Origin: Streblospio benedicti | Lineage: Eukaryota > Annelida > Polychaeta > Spionida > Spionidae | Direction: 5' to 3' | NCBI GenBank assembly: GCA_019095985.1 | Contig: CM032668.1 | Location: 17,563,961-17,627,960 of the forward strand | DNA length: 64,000 bases | Shown here: in pieces, positions 13,585 to 25,160 of the stretch | Layout: each line of letters begins with the position of its first letter | Position numbering within the stretch: the first letter of the stretch is position 1 | Notes under the pieces: generated by a model | The model's input: the letters and a program-made list of their open reading frames with translations, nothing else | Told to the model about the DNA's origin: nothing | The model's database searches: none | Position numbers and translations under genes: made by a program

Positions 13585-13724
13585 CTGTCCACCACCAGGC
13601 GGCGCCTGCTGACAGCGGCCACAGCTCCATGACGACGTCCACGTCATCCACGGAGTCGTCAGCGGCCGGGGAGGGACCACCCGGCATCGGTCCAGGCGGA
13701 GGCGGAGGAGGGGAGACAGTGGAG
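13585..13724 (+). CDS. Host gene exon: Ser/Thr-rich and Gly-rich segment
   Basis: GTGTTTCAG precedes the exon and GAG|GTGAGT follows it. It opens with two bases that complete the codon split at 12741 (G+CT, Ala), then gives 46 codons: VHHQAAPADSGHSSM, a Ser/Thr cluster (TTSTSSTESSA), and a glycine run ending GGGGGGETVE. It ends in phase 0. Low complexity suggests a disordered linker after the coiled coil. The same exon recurs intact at 15091-15230 across the assembly gap, so one of the two is probably a duplicate of the other in the assembly. Confidence 0.85.
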
Positions 13725-14026
13725 GTGAGTGGGCGCTACACACTATTATACTGACATCCCGCAGTCCAAATGTGTTATGCAGCCAATCAGAGAAGCTCAT
13801 TTGCATACTTGTGGCTGAATTTGAACTTGTCTATTCAATTCCTTATTCAATTCCTCCAAGATGTCATAACTGGGGATTTCCCCATACCAATAGCTGATGA
13901 CCTGTAAAAAAGCTGCCTTCTTTAAATGGTTATGTTTATTACACAACAAACTGCTGTGACAACCACCTAACCTTTGGTTTAATGACTAGTCCTTCGAACA
14001 TCCTTATATATGTCAGACATACATAA
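13725..14026. other. Intron up to the assembly gap
   Basis: This intronic sequence is identical, apart from small changes, to 15231-15531. It stops at CAGACATACATAA, the first bases of the foldback that is complete at 15526-15669. The left contig therefore ends inside a palindrome. Confidence 0.8.
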
Positions 14027-14126
14027 NNNNNNNNNNNNNNNNNNNNNNNNNNNNNNNNNNNNNNNNNNNNNNNNNNNNNNNNNNNNNNNNNNNNNNNNNN
14101 NNNNNNNNNNNNNNNNNNNNNNNNNN
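14027..14126. other. Assembly gap of exactly 100 N
   Basis: The 100 consecutive N are the usual placeholder for a gap of unknown size between scaffolded contigs. The flanking 1.4 kb on each side are near copies of each other. Confidence 0.98.
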
Positions 14127-14247
14127 GGCTGAAGCAGAAGGAGCGGTTGATCTCCAGCCTCGGCGCGACTCTGGGGCGGTGCAGGCTGCAGCCGCGATCG
14201 CCCGGCAGAAAGACATCATCCTGCAGCTGACCGCCCAGACATGGCAG
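14127..14247 (+). pseudogene. Partial second copy of host exon 12615-12741
   Basis: The copy starts inside the exon, at a position equivalent to about 12625. It shows small changes in a short span: AGCCTCGAGCGCGAC becomes AGCCTCGGCGCGAC, CCGCAGAC becomes CCGCCCAGAC, and the donor GCAGGTACGG becomes GCAGGGGCGG. These shift the frame and remove the GT. Because this lies at the raw end of a contig beside the N gap, poor consensus at a contig end is more likely than real decay. It is probably not a separate exon. Confidence 0.7.
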
Positions 14248-14276
14248 GGGCGGGAGACAGAACCCGGCCCGAGTTG

Positions 14277-14590
14277 GTAACATGTATCAGGTGAGTTCTT
14301 GTGGCGTATCACGGCGAGGCCTGATGCGCCACAAGAACTCACCTGATAAAATAATTCATGTTACACAAACAAACCCAGTTTTGTATTTGTCATTCTTTTC
14401 CAAACGATTACATCACTGTTCTATAAATGTGAAAAAGTAGTTTGGCTGAGTACAACCATGATAACCATGGTATCGCCCATCTTCAAAGAGGAGTGATAAC
14501 CCTCTCCGGGTTATCGGGTACTTCTGGATCATGATAACCAATGCAATTACATGAAAAGAATGATAAGTAGGAGATTCAGAATTTTACTGA
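14277..14590. mobile_element. Second copy of the hairpin element (contig duplicate)
   Basis: This corresponds to 12768-13072. The left arm lacks the AATTATTTT stretch, while the right arm is complete through GTTAC at 14364. The CAG|GTGAGT motif is retained. It is part of the 1.4-kb duplicated block. Confidence 0.75.
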
Positions 14591-15090
14591 AAAATTTGGG
14601 TTGTTGGGGTAAACTCAACTCCAAAACTTGTACCGCATCAAAATCTAGACGACTAAAATCGCCATCTTGTAGAAGTCCATAATATGAATTTATATTTTTC
14701 AACCTTAGAAGCCCATATGGCGATTTTGTATGACTGTAGTAGGTATTTTACAACAAACATACATCAAAGTCTGAGCTTAGTTTTTGAGTGTAGGGGTCAG
14801 AGAAGTTGATCCCAACAAAAACAGCTGTGTTTATCACGTAGTATTAACGTTGTATCACATGTGACTTTTGAATAAACATGCCTCGTTCTATGCGCTACAA
14901 CCAATGAGCAAAGACCTGCTTTTGTCCAGAATACATGTACTCCATTTGTATCCTCTTGCTTCCCACAACGTTAATGACCTCAAACTCCCAAACTAAGAGG
15001 TCCGAGTTTGATGTATATATGTATATTCCAGCATAATGTTGGTTGCTCAGAAACTTACATTTTCACACCAAAGTGCTTTGTGTGTTTCAG

Positions 15091-15230
15091 CTGTCCACCA
15101 CCAGGCGGCGCCTGCTGACAGCGGCCACAGCTCCATGACGACATCCACGTCATCCACGGAGTCGTCAGCGGCCGGGGAGGGACCACCCGGCATCGGTCCA
15201 GGCGGAGGCGGAGGAGGGGAGACAGTGGAG
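15091..15230 (+). CDS. Second copy of host exon 13585-13724
   Basis: The copy has the same 140 bp with only a synonymous-looking difference (ACGTCC versus ACATCC), the same TTTCAG acceptor and the same GAG|GTGAGT donor. In a true transcript it would add the same Ser/Thr-Gly segment again. Entry is in phase 1, so it could follow exon 12615 equally well. I read it as the right-hand contig's version of the single genomic exon. Confidence 0.6.
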
Positions 15231-15525
15231 GTGAGTGGGCACTACACACTATTATACTGACATCCCGCAGTCAAAATGTGTTATGCAGCCAATCAGAGCA
15301 GCTCATTTGCATACTTGTGGCTGAATTTGAACTTGTCTATTCAATTCCTTATTCAATTCCTCCAAGATGTCATAACTGGGGATTTCCCCATACCAATAGC
15401 TGATAACCTGTAAAAAGCTGCCTATTCTTTAAATGGTTATGTTTATTACACAACAAACTGCTGTGACAACCACCTAACCTTTGGTGTAATGACTAGTCCT
15501 TCGAACATCCTTATATATGTCAGAC

Positions 15526-15669
15526 ATACATAATTATATATTTTATCAGGATGATAAGTTCAAATATTTTCATTGAGCTTTCGATAGGAACTCCTATCTT
15601 GATCACAAAAGCTCAATGTAAATATTTGAACTTAGTATCCTCTTTGAAATATATGATTATGTATGTTTC
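15526..15669. repeat. Foldback element with internal hairpin-GAAA module
   Basis: Outer arms (CATACATAAT...ATTATGTATG) and inner arms (AAGTTCAAATATTT / AAATATTTGAACTT) make nearly the whole 144 bp self-complementary. On the minus strand the loop reads TGATCAA, then GATAGGAGTTCCTATC, then GAAAG. This is the same arrangement as in the foldbacks at 35051 and 42283. The left contig breaks inside this palindrome. Confidence 0.8.
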
Positions 15670-18600
15670 TCTATCAAATCCAGGATAAATGAATCTCCAT
15701 CAAACTTATATATATCACAGTTTTTTTTACACTTGCCAAATCCCAGTGGCAGATCCAGGGTTTCGTAGATACGGTACCCACCCATCAAACCTCATACAGA
15801 CTGCGACCAAGACCAAGCGGGTCTATGACATGGTCAAGATGATGAAAAATTTGGCCGTGTATTTTGCTCTTTCATAAATGGTGGCCATGGTTTTTTTCCA
15901 ACCATGTACAAGTTTTTCGTTAATTTACACTGATGAAACTTACAGAGGCATTTGCGGATCCATGTCTCGTGAGATCTCATTATTAGAACTACCTTCGATT
16001 TTTGAAGAAATCTTACAGTATTCACATCATAGAATAAAAGGTTTGTGTATATTTTGACTTGTTTCAGCATACAATGAAATGACACATTTTAATAATCAAA
16101 TATAGCCTTATGCTCATTAGGTTATATAATGGTGAGGCTAATTTGTTGTTTTACTGAGTAGATAACGTGGAGGATTAGAAAGACAATAATATCATTAGAT
16201 TATCATCTGTGAATGTGACTCCTGCTGAGCTGGGACCAAAATACTGGCCCACACAAACAGTTGTTACACAACGGTGTGGACAACAAGTGACCGTGAGATA
16301 AATTGGACTCACTCAGCTCAAACAACATCGCTCGTTCAGTTGGTGCTGAAAAACGCTCTCGTCACCTCACTATAGCAGTCTTGATTGTACATGTTTAGTG
16401 CATGTTTTCACACATGTCATTTTACATACGATCAGTGCCCCAGTTAGCATTTTTAACAGGACCAGTCTTGTAAAAACGTTACTCGTCCTCTAAAAATGTT
16501 ACTGGTCCTACATGTTCTACACTTGACGGTTCTGACAAAAAGCAAAATTCTTACTCGTCCTGTTGATTTGATACTTTTCTCTGACGACTAGATGAGTACG
16601 TCTCTGGGGCAATGATGATGTTCTCAAAATGAGACGGATTATGCACTGACATTGGCTGGTATCAGGACAAGGTGCTCACAGAGGTTCTCATCACATGTCA
16701 GTGAGCACTACACATGTTATCTTTAACATGTTCTTCTCACTATTAGGCTTATTGCCAGAAATTTGTTTTGACTTATGCAATAGAATATGATATGATGAAA
16801 CAATTAAGAAGCAGCATTGACTTTAAAGAAATTCATGTAAAATGAGAGGTTTATTTGATCTGTAATAGACCTTGTTTTGGAGGAAACATGGTTTGAACAT
16901 GAAACGCGTCTTTCAGAAACCAGGGTAAATAGTTCTTTACTTTGGCCTTCTTTGGAGTGCGGCTTTATTTAAATTATCCTATTTGCAGGTGTGTTTTTTG
17001 CAAACCTCATTAGTCTTAAGGAATCTGCCTTTACATCTATGAAATTACAAACCTATTCTATTACCTGTGCATTCTCCAAGCGTAATCACCCGATATGACT
17101 GGATTTCAATCATCAGTTTCTATACGTGACGCTTACGTCAATGTTAAGATGATGCGAGTTCGTCTGTATTTGATACTTCGCTGTCGATTCTGTGATTGTT
17201 TTCGTAAGCAAATGCTCATAGACAAAACAGTGAGCATCAGCGTCTATTTCAATCACCTGGCTGCAAACAGACACTTTTTATATACTTATTATTGCCTATT
17301 GGCAGTGATGTTTTATCTTTAGTATCAAACTCTTGCATTAACTGTTCTCTTCAATTCAGAACTGCAAGTATTTGGCCAGTTAAAATTCTTTGTCAATATT
17401 CATGTTGTTGAGCTCCAAAATGCCACTAAATATATATTGGTTTGATAAATATAAAAGTTATGGCTGGATAAGCTTCAGCATCATTTTGCATGATGGGTGG
17501 ATCGATGTCATCGGACTCTCATTCACAATCCCCCAGTCTCAATGTTCTCCACTGTTTAGAAAAGCTGGATCTAAGTGACACATCGATATAGCACATGTTA
17601 TAGTATGCTGTGTTAGGACACCTGTACCTTCCTGTGTATTACTGTATCTGTGATGGACCCTGCCCCTCGAGAACTGCCGTTGTTTGCTGTGATTACACTT
17701 CCCATGATGCATCACACTGCGGGTAAAACAAACGCGGGCAATGTTCACCAGACAATAAACTCAGCGCGGAGGGAAGTTGCTAGTTGATGATGATTCAACT
17801 TTGTGCTTGCCAAAAATCAAATTAGCCATTTTTATGTGCAGTTGTAAATTTGGTCTCCTTTTCTTTGAGTGTTCAGCATTCAGGGCAGGCTTTGATGAGG
17901 AGATTTTGCCCCCAAAATGTTCAGTTTTTCATGGACTCTCCCTGATATTGCTCAATTTTTGTCTTGGGTTTGTAACAATTGAACCTTTGCCCCCTGGATG
18001 AAACAGGCTGTAAAATGTGTGACTTGTGTGTAGAATAATAGAAGATAAAACTATGGTAATACTTCAATCTCGAAGTTGAAATGACAAACCACAACACCAG
18101 TTTCATTTTAATTTTGGCAAGAGAAGTATCATTTTGAAAATAATAATCAAAATTTAGAACGTCTCTATAGATATAGAAAGCTTTTGTTGAAATAAAAATA
18201 AATAAATTCATATTGTGTTTCTCAGGAATGAACTCAGTGATAATAAGAAAGGACAATTCAACATAATATACAAAAAGTGCCAGTTGCATGTGCGACTGAC
18301 TGAGTGAGAATCTCCTTGACATTTGCCTCTGTCTGAGTTACGATGAGCGTGGCTGAGAGAGACTGAGTGTTGGAAACACGAGAGATTGTTGTGAGAGAAA
18401 CGGCAGTAAACACCCGGCAGGTGGCAGTTCGGAATGATTCTGCACACGCACTGTTTTACTGCGATTAACACTTCTGTTAATCACCTGCAGTTTTGTCAAA
18501 GATCTCCGTATACAATGTAATTGTTATGATATGAGTTACATATGCAGCAACAAAGTCAACAAAGACTGATGAGTTACATTAGTGACATTATAACTTAGTT

Positions 18601-20640
18601 GACTGTCCTGATGCTGGTGAGCAGCATGGTCCATAATGCACCCCACTGGTTCCTGTTGCTCACTCACTGCCCTTTGTGGACATTGTGACTGTGATTTGGA
18701 AGCTTTTCCTTATATTATGTGTTTTCAAAAGGCCAGATAAAAATTACTGTGCATAAATAAGTCAGTCCAACTTTACTCATTACGTTGCTTTATACCAACA
18801 TTTTAGATGTTTTTAGAATGTTAAATGGAACAGAAAATGCAACCATTTAATTTGCAATAATACTATTTGTTTATTATGATGGTTTATGATGGTTTCTTGT
18901 TTGTGGCTTTCAAGAAAGTAGCCGTCAAACACAAAACCTTGGTCCTTGCTACTTACAGACAACATCCAAAGTATGGTCACTAATATTCTATAGATAGTTT
19001 TATGTAATAACTAGACTTAGTCAGAGAAATCAATGTAGTGAATAAATGACTATTTGTTTAGTAAACGATAATGTTTATGGATGTTGATTATTGCTGCATG
19101 AACATGCTATTACTAGAGGTGTTTGTTCTTATGTTACTTCTCTATATAAATCCAGGACTCTGTAAACCCCTGTTTCTATCAGCAAGTTCACTGCTGTCTG
19201 TGGCTTGTTCTATTAATCACAATGGACAGAATAAATCAATTAACTACGTGTGAAGTTTTCACCCTAAAATGGCACATTTTTTTGTCTGAAATTGAGATAA
19301 ATGTGTTTTAAAAAGATTGTTGATTTTTTTCTAATTGTTGTGAAATTGCACGTTAACGTGACAAGATCATAATGCAGACTATAAAAGTAATAAATCATCC
19401 AAAGCACTTATTGTTCTCTTATGACGACAAACGATTTGTAAGAGAGATGATAATTGATCACGTCTGCGTCTGAAAAGACGACGTTTGTGAGAGATAAATG
19501 CTTGTCTTGGTGGTCTCCATTATACACTCATGCCTAGAATGAAAACAAAGACTATCCTTTTTTGTCTAAATGATCATGAATTATGATAAATGTCTGAAAG
19601 CTATGATTGCTGACGTCTCAGAAAAAAACATCATGATTGCTTGAAATGAAAACTTAAGACTTTTGTCACCAATGTGTTATAAATGTAGAAAATTGATATA
19701 ATGCTACATTAAAAATCACTCAAGATATCTTGAAATCAGATGATCAATGCACTTTTACACGCACAAAAATAAACACTAATTTCATGCTCTCTTAGATTTC
19801 ATGCTATTGATAAAACTCCAAATTCTCATGAAATATTGACCATCACAAAAATGCTCATAAATTCGCCGCACAGTAGGAAAAGTCAGTTGGTAATTCAAAA
19901 AGCAGCTATTTATAATCACGTTGTGTGACTTGAGAATTGGCTGTAAAGTTACTGTCAGTGAAGTTGTTAACTTGTAGTAAAATTGTGACAGTGATAAGGA
20001 CTGTCCTGACATGCACAATCTCAGGTGGTGGTTTAGATGTTTTACTTTTGTGTTGGTGCACTGCACGTTTTTATTATTGAAGGTGCCGTTGTTCTTGTTT
20101 TCTGAAGTAGGAAATGGCTAAAACTTTACATGTGAAGTTGGAACAGGAACCTTCCGACCCCCCCCCAAAAACAAAACAAAAAAACAAAACAAAACAAGAA
20201 CTTTCTACATTTTATATCATCATACATGTACTTATTTCATTACATATATATGTTTTTAAAATATACTACACAAGCATCCCACCTCGCGATCAAGACTTCA
20301 TTTGAAACTTCAAGTGTGATTCATTTTTGCCCTTGTTAGCCTGATACAAGGACCACATTGAAATAAGGTGGAATCCTACTGCTGGAATATCAAATCAAAT
20401 CAATCAAAGATCGGTCAAGCCGAAATTGTAACTGATATTATCTAACAGCAATTCTAGTGGATCAAATTTTAGTTAACAATAATGGTAGTCAAGTGCATAA
20501 CAAGGAAAACAACAATGGTTTGAATTGCTACTTAGAAAATATCTTCATATACATATAGCTACATAATTAAATTCTACAGATGAATGAACACTATGATGAA
20601 AACCTCCATCAGAATTATCACCTGAACATACAGTTTCATA
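15670..20640. other. Large host intron, no exon recognised
   Basis: At 15752-15770 there is a single GGCAGATCCAGG end of the MITE family that is complete at 30355 and 52401. At 16440-16612 there is a diverged TTACTCGTCC element (family at 27054). I see no other exon with paired splice sites. Frames such as 17921-18322 (minus) have no domain and are judged to be chance. Confidence 0.55.
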
Positions 20641-20809
20641 ATCCGCTTGATTCTTGCAGACTATAATGTCTACTTTCAAAAAATAGTGTGAAAAAACAGG
20701 ATTAGCTGTGTGCTTATTAATATTAGAACTAGTGGATACTGGTTTGATTTCAGTACTACACAGACAGTCATTTCAGTCAGTGTAAAACCTGTGAACAGAA
20801 GGAAAAAAT

Positions 20810-21355
20810 ATGGCAACAGCAGAAATTCCATCACAGAAAGAAGCAGAGTCAGCTTCAGAAGGGAGGAAGGTTGTGATTGCTATTGACGACTGCGACTTTG
20901 CTGAAGGGGCTTTTGACTTCTACGCTGAACATTTACACAAAGAAGAGAACATTGTGTTCCTTGTAAACGTGTGTGTACCCAATCCTGTCGCCCGCGGTCA
21001 ATACGGTGGTCACCGTAACACCCCAGACACACTCGCCATGCTGCAGGAACAAGGTAAACGGAGGCAGAAAGAGCTGGAAAAGAAATACGCAGCGATCCTG
21101 AAAGCAAGAAATCTCACTTGGAGCATGAAGTTTTTCACTGATGACAGTCCGGCTGAGATGATCTGTGCGTTTGCGGGTGAGGTGGGTGCGTCGCTCGTGG
21201 TGACGGGGTCGCGGGGTCAGGGTCGGGTCAGGAGGACTCTGCTGGGTTCGGTGAGCGCGGCCTTGCTGCATAACGCGCCCTGCCCTGTCGTGGTCTGCAC
21301 GAGGCGACTCCCCACCGGGCGCACGGGAATCTTGGACTCCTGTGTCGTGCTATAG
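20810..21355 (+). CDS. Universal stress protein (UspA family) with C-terminal CVVL
   Basis: This is a single-exon 181-residue gene inside a host intron, on the same strand. An in-frame TGA at 20792 precedes the ATG, which fixes the start. The fold signature is complete: beta-1 VVIAIDD (residues 21-27) with the nucleotide-binding acidic residue, a helix through AEGAFDFYAEH, and the ATP-binding G-2x-G-9x-G-S motif at 133-147 (GSRGQGRVRRTLLGS), followed by the NAPCPVVVC beta strand. Usp domains bind ATP or adenine nucleotides and form dimers; animal versions are linked to stress responses, but their role is poorly known. Unusually, the protein runs past the domain with RRLPTGRTGILDS and ends CVVL, a CaaX box whose final Leu would favour geranylgeranylation, so membrane attachment is possible. 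The second half of the gene is much more GC-rich than the first. It is too short to be more than one Usp domain. Confidence 0.93.
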   Translation: MATAEIPSQKEAESASEGRKVVIAIDDCDFAEGAFDFYAEHLHKEENIVFLVNVCVPNPVARGQYGGHRNTPDTLAMLQEQGKRRQKELEKKYAAILKARNLTWSMKFFTDDSPAEMICAFAGEVGASLVVTGSRGQGRVRRTLLGSVSAALLHNAPCPVVVCTRRLPTGRTGILDSCVVL

Positions 21356-21380
21356 AGAAGCCTCACTGGTTGGACGTTGT

Positions 21381-21640
21381 CTGCAGAACAGAAGAAAAAC
21401 TTCGTGATCAGGAGGATATCGAACTTTTGGACTTGCAGACTTTTTTGATAGATTATGTAACGTTATGAAATGTGGATTTTGATATTGATGTTGCAATTTT
21501 TTTAATAAAAATTTCATCTGCAGAATAGAAGAAAAACTACGTACTTATGGACTTATGGATTTTTTTATGGATTATGTTATGTTATGAAATGTGGATTTTG
21601 ATATTGATGTTACAATTTTTTGAATAAAATTTTTTTCATT
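21381..21640 (+). repeat. Tandem duplication in the Usp 3' UTR with two poly(A) signals
   Basis: The block starting CTGCAGAACAGAAG at 21381 is repeated from 21518 (CTGCAGAATAGAAG). Both copies contain TTATGAAATGTGGATTTTGA and end in an AATAAA hexamer, at 21504-21509 and 21623-21628. The second copy is about 18 bp shorter. The duplication provides two tandem cleavage signals about 120 bp apart. Confidence 0.8.
21504..21628 (+). terminator. Polyadenylation signals of the Usp gene
   Basis: AATAAA hexamers at 21504 and 21623 lie about 150 and 270 bp after the stop codon, each followed by T-rich sequence. Position and strand fit the Usp transcript. Confidence 0.6.
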
Positions 21641-21644
21641 TTGA

Positions 21645-22573
21645 TTTAAACTAAATAGTGATATAACATTGAGAAAAATGAAAGTATCAAATCAAATGAT
21701 TTATTAAGTATGACATAGAGATATTTATGTTCATATTACAATTAAAAATGTATACAATATTAACATGCAGTTATTAGTTATCAGTTATTACAGATTTATA
21801 AAATGTATATTAAAAAGTATATTTAAATTCATCCATCACAATTTAAAAGCCACCTACAACATGTGGGTTTGTTGAGCATTTAACACAACCTAATTAGTAT
21901 CATTGTAACATTTAGATAAGATTTTTCAAAGTCCCTTTGTATCCTACATGGTTAAGCAAAAGCCCACCACCTACATTCACACATTTTCTACCTCAAACAG
22001 CAACACAATTGGGACCATTGAGGGATCGTTCACAAATGAGGTCACCTCATTTTTGGCCTTTTTTTAACCCCCCCCCCCCCCTCCTCCCCTTGTCACCTTT
22101 TGTCATCTTTGCCTCACCCCCAACCCCCCCTCGAGACATGGTTTCGCCATGACATTTAACATTGATTTAACTGTGATGCTATATAAATACATTTGAATAT
22201 ATATGTTCATAATTTAGACATAATTTTACAAATGCGGTCAGGACATAAAGCAAACATGGAAATGTGATTTCAATTAGTAAGATATATCGCAACTCACTTA
22301 CGTAACATGTTAGAAAGTAAGTTCAGATGCTGTTAAATATTAAAAACTAAACCTTTTTTTTCTTCAAAAAGTGGTATCGCACAATTGCTAGACTCCCACC
22401 CCACCCCCTGTCAACATTCGTCATCTTTAATTTGGATACTTTTCAATGGCTTTTAATTTATCTTAGTTCAGTTTAAATATTTATTTTATATTTTTGATTT
22501 TTTCAAATTGATATATATGTGTTTCCCAGTGCTTTTGGATACATTTTCAAACTTCTCTCTCACACGTATTTTT
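21645..22573. other. Intronic spacer with homopolymer tracts
   Basis: The sequence is AT-rich. A C-run lies at 22067-22081 and C-rich tracts at 22085-22130 and 22390-22410. I see no gene. Confidence 0.5.
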
Positions 22574-22793
22574 AGCAAGCATATTTCTACCAATGATAGA
22601 TATAGCTGAAGACAGGTTCTACAACCCTAAGCTTCCATTTGACCTATCAAGTGGCCCTAAGAGGACTCGAACTCATGACCCCAAGGATGTGAGACCAGAA
22701 TGAAAATGCTAGTAAAGATCTCCCAAAATTTCATCAGCATACACATGTATCAAGCATCAGCTATGCCTATCGTTGGTAGAAATACACTTGCTA
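22574..22793. mobile_element. Foldback SINE-like element with tRNA-like core (diverged copy)
   Basis: The arms AAGCATATTTCTACCAATGA and its counterpart ending TTGGTAGAAATACACTT pair around a core. On the minus strand the core reads TTCTGGTCTCACATCC, then ATGAGTTCGAGTCCTC. GAGTTCGAGTCC fits the RNA polymerase III box B of tRNA genes. This is an older relative of the copies at 23765, 25941, 30535 and 61785. Confidence 0.65.
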
Positions 22794-22840
22794 AAGAAGA
22801 TGTGTTAGAGAGAAGTTTGAAAAAAAAATTTAGTACATGT

Positions 22841-23196
22841 ACAAAAACTATAAGTGTGATGATTGACAAACGCCTTTTGAGTCTGACAGAAGGAAACGCC
22901 TTAGACCAATCTCTATGATCCTCCCTGACTCTGGCTTTTAATTTATCTGAATTTAATTTTAATTTTTATTTTTATTATGTTTTCCTACAAAAACCATAAG
23001 TGTGATAATTGACAAACGCCTTTTGAGCCTGAAAGAACGAAATGTCCTAGACCTATCTCTATGATCCTTACCGACTCTGGCTTCTAATCTATCTTAATCT
23101 AATTCTAATTTTTATTTTTCTTTACCTACAAAAACCATAAGTGTGATAATTGACAGAGGTCTTTTGAGCCTGAAAGAACTCAACAAAGCCGTACAG
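22841..23196. repeat. Three tandem copies of a ~145-bp unit
   Basis: Copies begin ACAAAAAC(T/C)ATAAGTGTGA at 22841, 22987 and 23128, with spacings of 146 and 141 bp. They share CTTTTGAG(T/C)CTG and an AT-rich tail. The third copy diverges after CTGAAAGAACTCAAC. Confidence 0.8.
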
Positions 23197-23290
23197 GCTA
23201 CAATCACTGTGTACACACGTGGACCCACCATCTGTGGTCAGACGGCGTTTTTATCCTCGATCAATAGCAAGCTGCTGCTGGAATGTGCAG
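23197..23290 (+). CDS. Tentative host exon
   Basis: An open frame of 31 codons plus one base follows GTACAG and ends GCAG|GTCGGG. Its residues include TRGPTICGQTAFLSSIN. Entry is phase 0 and exit phase 1, exactly what is needed to link 13724 (phase 0) with 23611 (phase 1). Against it, the acceptor has no pyrimidine tract and the donor is weak, so the frame may instead be an old repeat fragment. Confidence 0.22.
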
Positions 23291-23610
23291 GTCGGGTGAA
23301 CGGCTCCCTCATTCCTGTGTAGGAACAGCGTGGGGAAGTTAACGCAGCTCACCTTTTACAACATTGGCATATTAGCTACATTTGGGACATGGACATCATT
23401 TAAATCTGACAAAACATGAGGACTCTGACAGGTATGTAAAAAGTAATCAGTGTTTTACAGATGTTTTCATCACATTTGTAACCAGAAAGGTTGCGACAAG
23501 TGTTCTGTCCGACATTTGGTATCAAGCTTTATGCTTGGAAATAATAGATATGGATTTTTTTAAAAAGCGTACGTAAATCTCAGGTGGATAGAGATTTTGT
23601 CCCGGTGCAG

Positions 23611-23684
23611 TGATGAACGGACGACGTCGGTCGTACAACTCTCTGATCCCCCTGCCGGGAGGGGGGCAGCAGCGCAGGCAACAG
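23611..23684 (+). CDS. Probable host exon: short Arg/Gln-rich segment
   Basis: GGTGCAG precedes the exon and CAG|GTGGGT follows it. Read in phase 1 it gives MNGRRRSYNSLIPLPG then GGQQRRQQ and exits in phase 0, matching the entry phase of the following exons. The basic, Ser-rich composition resembles 25161-25235 and 26253-27030. The GC content stands out from the surrounding intron. The preceding exon needed to bring phase 1 is uncertain (23197-23290 is a candidate). Confidence 0.45.
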
Positions 23685-23764
23685 GTGGGTGATAGTGCAG
23701 CACAATGCGGCTTGGAATGATTGACTAAGTTTGAGATAAATCCTTCAAACTTAACTGTTAATGA

Positions 23765-24017
23765 AATTCAATTCTACTCTCACTGTTCTTGCAAGCAAGC
23801 TCCTACCACTGTATTGACATAGCTGAAGAGACATCTCCCGTTTTACTACATCAAGTGGCCCTGACGGGACTCGAACTCACAACCTTGGGGTCGTAAGTTG
23901 AGTCCCGTCAGGGCCACTTGATGTAGTAAGTAAAGTAAAAATGGAAGCTGTCTCTTCAGCTATGTCAATACAGTGGTAGGAGCTTGCTTGGCAGAACAGT
24001 GAGAGTAGAATTGAATT
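23765..24017. mobile_element. Near-perfect foldback SINE-like element with tRNA-like core
   Basis: The arms run from AATTCAATTCTACTCTCACT at the left to its complement at the right end and pair over about 120 bp each. In the left arm GGGACTCGAACTCAC is the complement of a tRNA box B (GTGAGTTCGAGTCCC), and the right arm contains GAGTCCCGTCAGGGCC. There is no coding capacity. Both arms carry the sequence GCAAGCTCCTACCACTGTAT or its complement, which marks the family. Confidence 0.85.
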
Positions 24018-25160
24018 CACAAGCAAACTTGGGGAAAAATATATACAGTTATTCATTTAACTGTTAATATTTTCGGATATTTTTCCATATCCATCGTCTG
24101 AGACTTCTTTTTGTCACTAGGTGGCAGCGTGTGACAGTAAGTTTAAATGGAGTCGTATCAAAATTAGTCAATCATTCCATATAAAAAAGAAATCTAATGA
24201 AGTTATGTACAGAACTTGTCTTATTATGGTTGGCCTCAAGGAGTCTCAATAGAGAGGCTGTCTCTTGATAGAAGGTTGTGACTGCAAACAGTGGTCTATA
24301 TATAGAAATAGGTAGACAGAATTGCAGATAGTCCCAATTAGATAGAGTAAGTGTTCAAGCAAAGAGCCGGGTCAAATAGAAGTAATGGCAATACCCTACT
24401 CCATCTTAACAAATAAAAAAATTGAATTTATGGCAATAACTATTTGTTCACAGTAATAAAACAAAAAGTAAACACGACTTGATTTTTTTTCCCTGAAAAG
24501 AAACTGCAATTGTTTCTAATTGGCTCAAAGTAACTATTATTTAGACTTCAGTTTACCTATTTAATATCAATTCCCGCCGATACCACGAAAGCGTTTTGCC
24601 CATAAAGGTTGAATATAAGTCATTGATTTAGCAGCCTGAGTAACATCTGCCGCACCATAAATACTGTAAATGTGGGTTCTGCTCTAACTTTAACTTTGTC
24701 ACAGTTTGTTAACTGTATTGATGGACTAACAAACATTATGGTACGGTTATTAATTATCATGTTAATGGGTTTAGATATAGCTTATGCTCATTAGGTTATA
24801 TGTGTATTGGATATGGTAATGTTCTTTGAAATGGTCTTAGGCAAAACAGTTCACTTGATTTGGATAGTACTTTGAGTTTGATTTTGCTATGCCCAATCCT
24901 TCTCATGTGGCAATTCACATGTTTCAAATGTGGTTTCATAGAACTAATCAAGTTTAAGCTGTCTCTATTTTGTTCTGCCTTCTGTAAGAGATAATTTCTG
25001 TTGAAGAACCAATGCAACCTAATTTTAGTAGATCTAGAAATCTGTGTGATTGTATTTGTTGATAATAGCATATAATTTTAGTACAGAGGTTTTGTGTTGT
25101 ATTTTTCCCCTGTATGTGTATTGTATGATCACACAGTAGCAGCCTGTATATTCGCTGTAG
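24018..25160. other. Host intron
   Basis: AT-rich. At 24230-24340 there is a diverged copy of the dispersed repeat with CTCAATAGAGAGG. No exon is seen until 25161. Confidence 0.5.

Noticed and set aside
17921-18322. 133-codon minus-strand open frame
   Set aside because: No recognisable motif. AT-rich chance frame.
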